Shown piece by piece: positions 52,081 to 59,742 of a stretch of 64,000 bases of DNA. Every line of letters begins with the position of its first letter. The first letter of the stretch is position 1. Under the pieces are notes generated by a model that was not told the origin of the DNA, did not search any database, and worked only from the letters and a program-made list of their open reading frames with translations. A program made the position numbers and the translations under genes. This stretch comes from W0P28-013 sp964570565 (GTDB taxonomy: Bacteria; Bacteroidota; Bacteroidia; Bacteroidales; Paludibacteraceae): the NCBI GenBank assembly GCA_964570565.1, contig CAZMYT010000001.1:62001-126000 (forward strand). The letters run 5' to 3'.

Positions 52081-53442
52081 TTAGGCTAGTTTTTCTAATT
52101 TCGCTACATTTTTTGCTATTTCTTCTTCTGGTACTTGATAATTTTTTAATTCGCCAGCAAAATAGCGGTCGTATGATGCCATGTCAATTAACCCGTGACC
52201 TGAGAGATTGAATAAGATAACTTTTTCTTTTCCTTCTTCTTTTGCTTTCAAGGCTTCTTTAATGGCTGCTGCAATGGCGTGTGTCGATTCTGGAGCTGGG
52301 ATAATACCTTCGGCTTGTGCAAATAAAACACCGGCTTCGAATGATTCTAATTGTTCCACGTCGGTGGCTTCGATGAGTTTATCTTTCATCAATTGGCTCA
52401 CGATGGTACCAGCACCATGGTAGCGTAAACCTCCTGCGTGAATGTCGGCTGGCTCAAAATCGTGACCCAAGGTGAACATTGGTAAAAGTGGTGTAAATCC
52501 TTCGGTGTCGCCAAAATCGTATTCAAATTTACCACGGGTTAATTTTGGGCATGATGCAGGTTCTGCAGCAATAAAGCGCGTTTGTTTTCCGCCAACTAAA
52601 TTGTCGCGTAAAAATGGGAATGAAATACCGCAGAAATTTGATCCACCGCCAAAACAACCAATAACTACATCAGGATAATCACCTGCAATTTCCATCTGTT
52701 TTTTGGCTTCTTCACCGATGATTGTTTGGTGTAAAATCACATGATTTAAAACACTTCCTAAACCGTAACGTGTATCTGGTTGTGTCATGGCTTTTTCTAC
52801 AGCTTCAGAGATGGCCATACCTAAACTGCCTGATGTACCTGGATGCGCCGCTTGTAAACGTCGGCCAACCTCGGTGGTATTACTTGGCGAAGCTACTACA
52901 TTGGCGCCATACGTACGCATTACCGATTTACGATAAGGTTTTTGGTCGTAGCTTACTTTTACCATGAACACATCTAAATCGAGTCCAAAGTGTTTGCAAG
53001 CAATACTCAACGCCGAGCCCCATTGACCTGCACCTGTTTCGGTAGTCATGTGTTTGATGCCTTGAATTTTATTGTAGTAGGCTTGTGGAATAGCTGAATT
53101 TAATTTGTGCGAACCAACTGGACTCACGCTTTCGTTTTTAAAATAGATTTTGGCTGGCGTATCTAATGCTTTTTCTAAACCCGATGCTCTTACTAAAGGT
53201 GTTGGGCGATAGATGCGGTACAAATCACGTACTTCATCAGGAATGTCGATGTAACGTTCGGTAGTAAATTCTTGTTCCACAAGTCCTTTGGCAAAAAGCC
53301 CTTCCATTTCTTCTGGTTTTAGTGGCTGTTTGGTGCCAGGATGTAGCATTGGCATTGGTTTGTTAGTTAAATCTGCTACAATATTATACCATTGTTTTGG
53401 CATGTCATTTTCTGATAATACGATTTTTTTAGTGACTTTCAT
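52081..53442 (-). CDS. trpB: Tryptophan synthase beta chain, type 2 (TrpB2)
   Basis: A 453-residue PLP enzyme that joins indole and serine to make tryptophan. The PLP lysine is K113 in 'GSHKLNSA'. The type 2 features are the long N-terminus ('LHPGTKQPLKPEEMEGLFAKGLVEQE'), the extra length over TrpB1 (about 400), and 'ETGAGQWGSALSIACKHFGLDLDVFMVKVSYDQKPYRKSVMRTYGA'. No trpA or other trp gene is near, so it probably salvages free indole or supplements a main trp operon. A Trp-codon attenuator (53609-53771) controls it. Confidence 0.95.
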   Translation of the reverse strand: MKVTKKIVLSENDMPKQWYNIVADLTNKPMPMLHPGTKQPLKPEEMEGLFAKGLVEQEFTTERYIDIPDEVRDLYRIYRPTPLVRASGLEKALDTPAKIYFKNESVSPVGSHKLNSAIPQAYYNKIQGIKHMTTETGAGQWGSALSIACKHFGLDLDVFMVKVSYDQKPYRKSVMRTYGANVVASPSNTTEVGRRLQAAHPGTSGSLGMAISEAVEKAMTQPDTRYGLGSVLNHVILHQTIIGEEAKKQMEIAGDYPDVVIGCFGGGSNFCGISFPFLRDNLVGGKQTRFIAAEPASCPKLTRGKFEYDFGDTEGFTPLLPMFTLGHDFEPADIHAGGLRYHGAGTIVSQLMKDKLIEATDVEQLESFEAGVLFAQAEGIIPAPESTHAIAAAIKEALKAKEEGKEKVILFNLSGHGLIDMASYDRYFAGELKNYQVPEEEIAKNVAKLEKLA

Positions 53443-53608
53443 AATGAGTTGTATTTTAATGTTTTGAATTGTTAAGTTGAATAATGATATTTTTTTTGTG
53501 GATGTAGCGCTCTAACGCCATCGCCGTAGTATGCGATGTAACCAATGAAGTATATAAGCATTTAATATCATAGTGAATAACAATTGAATCTTTTTCAAAT
53601 CGAAAAAT
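53443..53608 (-). other. Leader segment between the attenuator and trpB2
   Basis: About 165 bases of untranslated leader. One hairpin is seen, CATCGC / GCGATG at about 53517-53537. A 64-codon open frame crosses the terminator and is not called. Confidence 0.4.
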
Positions 53609-53648
53609 TACACAAAAAAAACCGCAGGAGGGTATCCTACGGTTTCTC
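53609..53648 (-). terminator. Attenuator terminator of trpB2
   Basis: On the minus strand AAACCGTAGGA, a 5-base loop, TCCTGCGGTTT and a T run; 11-bp stem with one mismatch (53619-53645). Its 3' arm and loop contain ACCCTCCT (53626-53633), which can pair instead with AGGAGGGT just after the leader peptide stop (53681-53688). Confidence 0.9.
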
Positions 53649-53689
53649 AATATGGTTTAAATATGACAAAACAAGTAACGACCCTCCTT

Positions 53690-53737
53690 CTATAAGAACG
53701 GTTGCCACCACCAATTGTTTGTCAAACTCAATTTCAT
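53690..53737 (-). CDS. trpL: Trp leader peptide
   Basis: A 15-residue open frame on the minus strand, MKLSLTNNWWWQPFL, with three consecutive Trp codons (9-11). The stop is one base before the antiterminator sequence AGGAGGGT. A ribosome waiting for charged tRNA-Trp would leave AGGAGGGT free to pair with ACCCTCCT, blocking the terminator; a ribosome reaching the stop would cover it, letting the terminator form. This is too short for automated gene calls, but the layout leaves little doubt. Confidence 0.92.
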   Translation of the reverse strand: MKLSLTNNWWWQPFL

Positions 53738-53763
53738 AAATTGTCTTTTGTTAAATATGTCGG

Positions 53764-53795
53764 CAAAGTAACAAGTAAAAAATGAAATATGCAAA
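53764..53795 (-). promoter_or_regulatory. Promoter of the trpB2 leader
   Basis: Minus-strand TTTG, 20 bases, TTACTTTG (one mismatch to TAnnTTTG). Start of transcription is expected near 53757, about 20 bases before the leader peptide; it lies just after the pdxA stop. Confidence 0.6.
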
Positions 53796-53798
53796 TTT

Positions 53799-54863
53799 TT
53801 AGTCATTTTTTTTGTTAGAAATGCGTATTGGCTCTACTACCAATGGATTTTTGCTCATTTCATCGTACATCGCACGGTAGCGAATAATATCGCATGCGCT
53901 GTACATAGCTTGACGGAATGATTGTTCACTCGCCTCATTTTTTCCCACCAAATCGTAGGCAGTTCCATGTGCTGGCGATGTGCGTACAAAAGGCAAACCC
54001 GCAGTGAAATTAACACCTTCGTCCATATATAAAGCCTTGAAAGCGCCTAATCCTTGGTCGTGATACATGGCTAAAATGGCGTCATAGTGTTGGAACGAGC
54101 GTGAACCCCAAAAACCATCTGCCGACAACGGCCCAACGCACAAAATTCCTTTTTCATTCGCTTTTTTCAACGCTGGTGTGATAATGCGTGCTTCTTCATC
54201 GCCAAATAATCCTTGATCACCTGCGTGTGGATTCAATCCAAATACGGCGATGCGTGGTTTTACAATGCCGAAATCGCGTATTAAGGTTTGATTTAAAATC
54301 TCCAACTTATTAAGAATGAGTTCTTCTGTAATAGCTTTTGATATTTCAGAAATGGCAATATGATTGGTTACCAATGCAATGCGTGTATTGCCACTCATCA
54401 AAATCATCAACGACTTTTGACCATTCGCTTTATGTTCTAAATACTCTGTGTGACCAGGAAATTTAAAACTATCATTTGGCATGTTGCTTTTGTTGATAGG
54501 TGCAGTTACCAAAGCATCGATATGTCCAGCTTGTAGTTCTGCTGTGGCAGCTTCCAAGGCAGCAAAAGCACCTTGTCCACCTTCGGCGGTGCACTGTCCC
54601 ATTTCTACTTTTAACTCATCGGCTCCACAATTGATGATGTTGATGCGTTTTGCACCAGCTTCATCAGCCGATTTTACAATATTGATGCTCAAATGATCGA
54701 GTTCTAGTAATTTTTTGTAGTAACCAATCGCTTTGGACGATCCGTAAATTACTGGTATGCAAAGTTCTAGCATACGTGGGTCGGCTAAGGTTTTTAAAAT
54801 TACTTCGTAACCAATTCCATTGATGTCACCTTGTGTGATACCAATTTTGAGTAGTTTTTCCAT
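53799..54863 (-). CDS. pdxA: 4-hydroxythreonine-4-phosphate dehydrogenase
   Basis: A PdxA of 354 residues for pyridoxal phosphate synthesis, oxidizing 4-phosphohydroxy-threonine. Family segments: 'KIGITQGDINGIGYEVILKTL', 'VTAPINKSNM', 'FPGHTEYLEHKANGQKSLMI' (metal His), 'VFGLNPHAGDQGLFGDEE' and 'AMYHDQGLGAFKALYMDEGVNFTAGLPFVRTSPAHGTAYD'. It is the last gene of the rlmN operon. PLP is the cofactor of the adjacent trpB2, though the two genes have separate promoters. Confidence 0.96.
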   Translation of the reverse strand: MEKLLKIGITQGDINGIGYEVILKTLADPRMLELCIPVIYGSSKAIGYYKKLLELDHLSINIVKSADEAGAKRINIINCGADELKVEMGQCTAEGGQGAFAALEAATAELQAGHIDALVTAPINKSNMPNDSFKFPGHTEYLEHKANGQKSLMILMSGNTRIALVTNHIAISEISKAITEELILNKLEILNQTLIRDFGIVKPRIAVFGLNPHAGDQGLFGDEEARIITPALKKANEKGILCVGPLSADGFWGSRSFQHYDAILAMYHDQGLGAFKALYMDEGVNFTAGLPFVRTSPAHGTAYDLVGKNEASEQSFRQAMYSACDIIRYRAMYDEMSKNPLVVEPIRISNKKND

Positions 54864-54885
54864 ACTATCGTTGTTTTGTAATGCG

Positions 54886-55308
54886 TTAATTGTTCAGAGC
54901 TTTTGTCCGTTTCCAAAGTAAAAATCCGTTTCCGGCTTGTAAGAAACCAAATGCTAAATAGATATTTGATAAAAAGTTAAAGCCGAAAATAAGATATTCT
55001 ACTAAAATCCAAAGCATTAAAATGATGCCATTTGCAAAACCTGCCAAAGCTCCCCAATGGTGTTTTTTTGCGAGTAAAATGAAAGCGACGGTATTTGTTA
55101 CTCCATTTACAAGTAATAAGACGATACCAGACCAAATGAAGTTTTGGAAAAATATATCTGCCAATGGTAGCGTTTGTAATAACGGTAACAATGGCTCCAT
55201 GCCCCATTTTACGCCAGTAGGGTCAATAAACATCATGGTAGCTCCCCAATAGGCTCCCAAACCTATAAAAGCGCTCCAAAATAGTTGCCATTTACGTAAA
55301 TGTTTCAT
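54886..55308 (-). CDS. Uncharacterized four-helix membrane protein
   Basis: A 140-residue protein with four hydrophobic segments (about 9-28, 57-80, 83-104 and 108-130) and no motif I recognize. 'LFWSAFIGLGAYWGATMMFIDPTG' and 'NPYLAFGFLQAGNGFLLWKR'-like segments look like a small membrane family of unknown function. It sits between DUF4837 and pdxA with short gaps (12 and 22 bases), so it is part of the operon. Confidence 0.7.
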   Translation of the reverse strand: MKHLRKWQLFWSAFIGLGAYWGATMMFIDPTGVKWGMEPLLPLLQTLPLADIFFQNFIWSGIVLLLVNGVTNTVAFILLAKKHHWGALAGFANGIILMLWILVEYLIFGFNFLSNIYLAFGFLQAGNGFLLWKRTKALNN

Positions 55309-55320
55309 GTGTGAATCGAT

Positions 55321-56343
55321 TTATTTTTTCGGTGTAATCACCACTTCGTTTACTTCTTGTGGCATTTTGAAGGAATAAACCATAGCTTCCACTTGTCGGA
55401 TTAAATTCCGTTTGTCGCGTCCTGGTGCGAATACAAATCCTTCGATGGTGATTAAGCGATTGTTGATTTCGTCAAGGCGTGTGTGGCTCACAAAAGGTCC
55501 ACCCATCACTTCACCATTTTTCATTTCCCACAAACCGTGAATTTCGGCACAATAGCTATCGTTCAGCCAAATTTCTTTGAAAACAGGAGGCTCAAACGCA
55601 TAAGCAGTGCCCATATACGAACCTTTAACAGAACCAGGTATGTGTGCTTGTAACATCGAATCGCGTTTGGCAAGCAACGCTTTTTCGGTTAGTTGTTTTT
55701 TATCCGTGTATGGATAGCTATAAATGAGTATGTCTTGGCGTGCTACGGCGCTACCATTCGACATCCATATAAAATCTTGAGCTTCGTTATATTTGTTTAA
55801 ACTAGTTGGCACAGCTATTTGTCCACCAAATTTAGTATACACTTTATTAAGTGCTGTATTGTTGATACTGCTTTTTAAGAAGTCTATTTGACGTGTGCGT
55901 TCTGCTTCTACTAAATAATTGCTGATTTCATTCCCTTTTGAGGCTAAAATAGAAGCTAAATTTTGCGCCGTGTTCGACGTGATGAGCACAATGGCTTGTG
56001 AATTGGCCCATCTATTTTTCACGAATTTAATAGTGGCTTTTGTGTATTGCGTAGAATCAATTTCCACCATGACGATGTTACGTGTCGGACGTAGTAAATT
56101 GTCGAATTGGTCTTGTGATACGCGCGAAATAGCAAACATCGGTTCGGCTTGAGGAATACAAGGCATATCCGCAGCTAATAAATCGAATAAGGCTTTACCG
56201 CCTTCTGTGCGCCAATCTTTTTCGTCTATAACTACGAGCACTTCGTAAGCTGCTCCTGTGGCGTTTGGTAATAACAATCCACTATTACGGCAACCACTTA
56301 ATACCATGGCTGCTACTATCAAAGGGAAAATCATTTTTTTCAT
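55321..56343 (-). CDS. DUF4837 family lipoprotein
   Basis: A 340-residue lipoprotein with lipobox VLSGC near residue 19. The mature part has 'AYEVLVVIDEKDWRTEGGKALFDLLAADMPCIPQAEPMFAISRVSQDQFDNLLRPTRNIVMVEID', the DUF4837 pattern seen throughout Bacteroidota, and 'MGGPFVSHTRLDEINNRLITIEGFVFAPGRDKRNLIRQVEAMVYSF' near the end. Function is unknown. It lies 47 bases after rlmN in the same operon. The ATG at 56343 is preferred to an upstream TTG. Confidence 0.85.
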   Translation of the reverse strand: MKKMIFPLIVAAMVLSGCRNSGLLLPNATGAAYEVLVVIDEKDWRTEGGKALFDLLAADMPCIPQAEPMFAISRVSQDQFDNLLRPTRNIVMVEIDSTQYTKATIKFVKNRWANSQAIVLITSNTAQNLASILASKGNEISNYLVEAERTRQIDFLKSSINNTALNKVYTKFGGQIAVPTSLNKYNEAQDFIWMSNGSAVARQDILIYSYPYTDKKQLTEKALLAKRDSMLQAHIPGSVKGSYMGTAYAFEPPVFKEIWLNDSYCAEIHGLWEMKNGEVMGGPFVSHTRLDEINNRLITIEGFVFAPGRDKRNLIRQVEAMVYSFKMPQEVNEVVITPKK

Positions 56344-56390
56344 AATCAATCAGTTTAAATTATGGAGAGGTTTGATTCTGGATGTTTTTT

Positions 56391-57437
56391 TTATTCGGCG
56401 TTTGGTGCAAGCGTGTTAGAGCTTAATAGACCACATGCTGCCAAAATATCTTCGCCACGTGAGCGACGAATGGTACAGATGACGTGATTTTCGGTTAAAT
56501 AATCGCGAAACCAAACCATTTTTTCGGCCGATGGGCTATGTAATGATACGTTAGGAATGGCGTGGAATTTAATGAGATTCACACGACAAGGCAGCCCGTT
56601 GAGCAAACGCACAAGTTCACGCGCGTGACGTGGTGAATCGTTCACGCCTTCGAACATAATATATTCAAATGATACGCGTCGTTGATGCGAAAAATCATGT
56701 TTTTTGAGCTCTGCCACCACTTTTTCAATGGGGAAAGCTTTCTCTGTTGGCATTAACGCCAAACGTTCTTCACTAAATGGATTGTGTAAACTGATAGCGA
56801 GGTGAGCCTCTGAACGTTCCAAAAATTGTTTCATACCAGGAATAAGCCCTACACTCGACACTGTAATGCGGCGTGGGCTCCACGCAAATCCCCAGTCTGA
56901 TGTTAGAATTTCTAACGTTTTGAGCAGTTCTAAGGTATTGTCAAACGGCTCTCCCATGCCCATAAATACAATATTGGTGAGTGTGTCACTTTCGGGAATC
57001 GCACAAATTTGATTCATAATGTCGGTGGCGGTCAAGTTGCCACTCCAGCCTTGTTTCCCAGTCATGCAAAACACGCAATTCATTTTACAACCTACTTGGC
57101 ACGATACACACAAGGTAGCACGATCTTCTTCAGGAATTAATACCGTTTCTATCGCACCTTTTTGTGTTGAAAATAGGTATTTTTTAGTGCCATCTTCAGA
57201 TTTTACTGTTTGGCTAGGCACTTGTAATCCAATGGTGTATTTTTCGCTTAATAGACCGCGATTTTTCGCTGAAATATTGCTCATGTCGTCGATAGAAGCC
57301 ACGCGTTTCACATACAACCAATTTGCTATCTGTTTGGCCGTAAAAGTCGGCATGTGGAGCTCTTGCACAATAGCTTGTAGCTCTGTTAATGTTTTGCCGA
57401 GTAGGGCGGGTTTTTCTATCATCATCTGAGTTGACAT
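56391..57437 (-). CDS. rlmN: 23S rRNA (adenine-C2)-methyltransferase RlmN
   Basis: A radical-SAM enzyme that methylates A2503 of 23S rRNA and A37 of some tRNAs. At 348 residues it is full length, with the cluster motif CxxxCxxC in 'CKMNCVFC' (C117, C121, C124), 'VFMGMGEPFDN', and the C-terminal methyl-carrying Cys in 'ILAACGLL' (C335). First gene of the rlmN-DUF4837-TM-pdxA operon. Confidence 0.97.
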   Translation of the reverse strand: MSTQMMIEKPALLGKTLTELQAIVQELHMPTFTAKQIANWLYVKRVASIDDMSNISAKNRGLLSEKYTIGLQVPSQTVKSEDGTKKYLFSTQKGAIETVLIPEEDRATLCVSCQVGCKMNCVFCMTGKQGWSGNLTATDIMNQICAIPESDTLTNIVFMGMGEPFDNTLELLKTLEILTSDWGFAWSPRRITVSSVGLIPGMKQFLERSEAHLAISLHNPFSEERLALMPTEKAFPIEKVVAELKKHDFSHQRRVSFEYIMFEGVNDSPRHARELVRLLNGLPCRVNLIKFHAIPNVSLHSPSAEKMVWFRDYLTENHVICTIRRSRGEDILAACGLLSSNTLAPNAE

Positions 57438-57458
57438 TATTACTGTTTTTGTGACTTA

Positions 57459-57466
57459 CAAAGGTA
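57459..57466 (-). promoter_or_regulatory. Promoter -7 box (TAccTTTG) for the rlmN operon
   Basis: Minus-strand TACCTTTG, 21 bases before the rlmN start; a TTTG lies 18 bases upstream at 57485-57488. Confidence 0.65.
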
Positions 57467-57520
57467 CAATAAAATATGTATTATCAAAATAGCGTTTTTA
57501 GTGATAAATGAGGCATTTGC

Positions 57521-57558
57521 ACAAAAAAAGCTGGTTCTATTTTACAGAACCAGCTTTA
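57521..57558 (-). terminator. Terminator after the barrel-like protein gene
   Basis: Minus-strand hairpin AAAGCTGGTTCT / AGAACCAGCTTT followed by a T run. Confidence 0.88.
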
Positions 57559-57577
57559 TGAATTGATAAATGACGTT

Positions 57578-58057
57578 TTAGAAACGATAGCGGATACCCC
57601 ATGCGATAGCTCCATAGTATAAACCACCGTCGTAGAAACCTATGTTGCCAGATCCAAATCTAGGGCCAAAAATTGGACGCCAGTCTAATGATAAACTCAA
57701 CGGGAAATCAAAATTGTATTCAATACCAAGGCGACCAGCTACACCAACATAACCATAATTGCCCCAGCCCCAAAGCCAAGAATAACCAGCTCCGGCACCT
57801 ACGCCTGCATACCAATTCCAGCTACCTGCTTCCTTCCAACTGCTGATAGGGAAAAGCCAATCGTAAGTAGCAGCAGCTTCAATGCCCGAAAAAGCAGGTA
57901 GACCAACTTCTACTTCTAACATGTTTTTCTCACCCATGTTGTGTTGGTACGAGAATTCAAGTCCATAGCCCAAACGAGCACCAATAGCACGTTTTTGCGC
58001 GTTAACGGCAACTGCCGAAATAGCTATTAAAGCTACTAAAACGAGTAATTTTTTCAT
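57578..58057 (-). CDS. Secreted beta-barrel-like protein, paralogue A
   Basis: A 159-residue protein with a clear signal peptide (1-20, ending VNAQ) and alternating, glycine- and aromatic-rich strands: 'GARLGYGLEFSYQHNMGEKNMLEVEVGL', 'ATYDWLFPISSWKEAGSWNWYAGVGAGAGYSW', 'GRLGIEYNFDFPLSLSLDWRPIFGP' and a C-terminal aromatic ending 'GIRYRF' as in outer-membrane proteins. It probably forms a small outer-membrane barrel; no enzymatic residue is seen. Paralogous to the next gene upstream; it has its own promoter. Confidence 0.7.
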   Translation of the reverse strand: MKKLLVLVALIAISAVAVNAQKRAIGARLGYGLEFSYQHNMGEKNMLEVEVGLPAFSGIEAAATYDWLFPISSWKEAGSWNWYAGVGAGAGYSWLWGWGNYGYVGVAGRLGIEYNFDFPLSLSLDWRPIFGPRFGSGNIGFYDGGLYYGAIAWGIRYRF

Positions 58058-58100
58058 GTTTTCTAAAATTTAGTGAATATTAAAAAATGAACTAATAGTG

Positions 58101-58108
58101 CAAAGGTA
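58101..58108 (-). promoter_or_regulatory. Promoter -7 box (TAccTTTG) for paralogue A
   Basis: Minus-strand TACCTTTG, 44 bases before the start at 58057. Confidence 0.55.
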
Positions 58109-58159
58109 GTTAAATTTGTTTAGCTTCTAATAATTCAAAGCAAAAAAATGAAGGATATT

Positions 58160-58675
58160 TTAATCATTCAGGGTTGCTGTTCTGTCGACACCGTGTTGTT
58201 GGTGGAATAGATAACGGAGAGATAGCCCTAAAGCACTTCTTACTAACCCTTCTCCGTTAAAACTTACAGCTACACCATTCCATGCAGGCCCAATCAGTGG
58301 GCGATAGTCGATGGAAATCTGCATCGGAAACCAAAAATTATATTCCATGCCAATTCGTCCTGCGACTCCAATGGTGGTATTTGAAAATAAGTACGCTCCT
58401 GTTCCAAGACCTACGCCAGCATACCAATTCCACGTTCCACGTTTTTGCCACGAAGTGATGGGGAACAACCAATCGTGTGTAACTAGGGCTTCTACACCTA
58501 CCGATGAGAGCGATAAACCGAGTTCTGCTTCGAGCATTGTTTTTTCGGTTAATAGATGCTGATAAGAGACCGCTTCGCCAATATAAAAACTACGCCCACC
58601 AAGGGCTCGTGCCTGTGCACTTAACGTGGTACTGGCAAATATAGTAACAATTACTAAAACGAGTGTCTTTTTCAT
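58160..58675 (-). CDS. Secreted beta-barrel-like protein, paralogue B
   Basis: A 171-residue relative of the protein at 57578-58057. Shared blocks: 'VSYQHLLTEKTMLEAELGL', 'THDWLFPITSWQKRGTWNWYAGVGLGTG', 'IGVAGRIGMEYNFWFPMQISIDYRPLIGP'. It has a signal peptide (1-22, ending LSAQ) and about 15 extra polar residues after the barrel-like ending 'LSLRYLFHQQ'. The start is ATG 58675 rather than a GTG three codons upstream. It has its own promoter, so the two copies are separately expressed. Confidence 0.7.
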   Translation of the reverse strand: MKKTLVLVIVTIFASTTLSAQARALGGRSFYIGEAVSYQHLLTEKTMLEAELGLSLSSVGVEALVTHDWLFPITSWQKRGTWNWYAGVGLGTGAYLFSNTTIGVAGRIGMEYNFWFPMQISIDYRPLIGPAWNGVAVSFNGEGLVRSALGLSLRYLFHQQHGVDRTATLND

Positions 58676-58700
58676 GATGTGCACATTTGGTTAGATGCTG

Positions 58701-58730
58701 CAAAGATATAATGATCCTTGTTATTGACAA
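58701..58730 (-). promoter_or_regulatory. Promoter of paralogue B
   Basis: Minus-strand TTG, 19 bases, TATCTTTG, near-ideal. Confidence 0.7.
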
Positions 58731-58761
58731 TAGAATGATAAAATTATTTAATAATGGGGAC

Positions 58762-58796
58762 AAAAAAGAGCGTTTCGAATTCGAAACGCTCTTTAT
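58762..58796 (-). terminator. Terminator after the type IX-tail protein gene
   Basis: Hairpin AAAGAGCGTTTCG / CGAAACGCTCTTT, T run on the minus strand. Confidence 0.88.
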
Positions 58797-58816
58797 AATC
58801 ATTGATGTGAATAAAC

Positions 58817-59494
58817 TTATTTCACAGCAATTTTTTGAGTTTTGTTGCCTACTTTCACAACATAGATACCTTTCAAGTTTCCGTTTTGTTCTGTAACATC
58901 CATACCTAAAATAGTGTAGATACGACCGTTTTCAGCACCGTAGATAGTACCATTGTTAGCATAAACTGAAAGAGAAGTAACTTCGTCAATACCCACAGGA
59001 GCGTCGTTTACGTATACAGTAATACTTTTTACATAAGCACGTTTTCCCACAGATGAAATGGCGATAGCAGTTAATTTAGAACCATCTAATGTAAATGTTT
59101 TGTCTGCAAATGTAGCAGATAAATCAGTAGTAGCAGTTCCGTTGCATGAAATTTGGCTAGCATCACTTCCCCAAATAGCTGCATTAACAACAATTTTAGT
59201 TGCATTTACTTGAGCTGCTTCAGCTAAATTCAAAGTAAATGTACCTAATGCAGAAGAAGAACCTAATTTAACACCAGTGTCGGCTTTACCGACAAAACAT
59301 TTTGAAGCACCAGTTACACTTTCAATGTTTTCTGCACCCGTAGCTACTACGTCTGCAACGAAAGATGCTGATTTGTCAACAGTTCCATCAGTTGTACCAG
59401 TTGATTTGAATGTGATGCTATAAGCTGGAACTTCAGCAGCACTAACGAACATTGTAGCGCATAAAGCAACTACCAAGAAAGTAATTTTTTTCAT
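58817..59494 (-). CDS. Secreted protein with type IX-like C-terminal tail
   Basis: A 225-residue protein with a signal peptide (1-19, ending VSAA), a beta-rich domain (about 25-165) and a C-terminal sorting-like domain ('IYTILGMDVTEQNGNLKGIYVVKVGNKTQKIAVK'). The middle domain, with 'GVKLGSSSALGTFTLNL', 'ATKIVVNAAIWGSDASQISCNG' and 'YVKSITVYVND', matches the next-to-last domain of the M6 protease ('GAQIGSSTNPAKLVSL', 'VSKVLVNAAMGTGGDAQLAVYMDG', 'YIKSIAIEYG'). No catalytic residues are seen; it may be a stand-alone adhesion or binding module. Confidence 0.75.
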   Translation of the reverse strand: MKKITFLVVALCATMFVSAAEVPAYSITFKSTGTTDGTVDKSASFVADVVATGAENIESVTGASKCFVGKADTGVKLGSSSALGTFTLNLAEAAQVNATKIVVNAAIWGSDASQISCNGTATTDLSATFADKTFTLDGSKLTAIAISSVGKRAYVKSITVYVNDAPVGIDEVTSLSVYANNGTIYGAENGRIYTILGMDVTEQNGNLKGIYVVKVGNKTQKIAVK

Positions 59495-59586
59495 AATACG
59501 ATAAGGATTAAATAATTAATAAATAAGATAAAATTTAGTCGAGTTTTGTGTACTTCGCAGTCAAAATAGTAACTACAAAGTAGAGG

Positions 59587-59618
59587 CAAAGATAAATCAT
59601 CTTTTTTGAACTTCCAAA
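59587..59618 (-). promoter_or_regulatory. Promoter of the type IX-tail protein gene
   Basis: Minus-strand TTTG, 20 bases, TATCTTTG: full match to both boxes at the preferred spacing; leader of about 85 bases. Confidence 0.72.
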
Positions 59619-59688
59619 TAAATCACCAATTAATTTTAAATTATATACTACTACTTCTCTTAAATGCTTAATGATAGAGGCATTACAT

Positions 59689-59724
59689 AAAAAAACCTCA
59701 CCATTGCTTGGTGAGGTTTTTTTG
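59689..59724 (-). terminator. Terminator after secDF
   Basis: Hairpin AAAAAAACCTCACCA / TGGTGAGGTTTTTTT. Confidence 0.92.
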
Positions 59725-59742
59725 ATTATGATAATAAAACCA

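Noticed and set aside
53456..53650. 64-codon open frame upstream of trpB2
   Set aside because: It crosses the attenuator terminator; the leader peptide and hairpins explain the region better.
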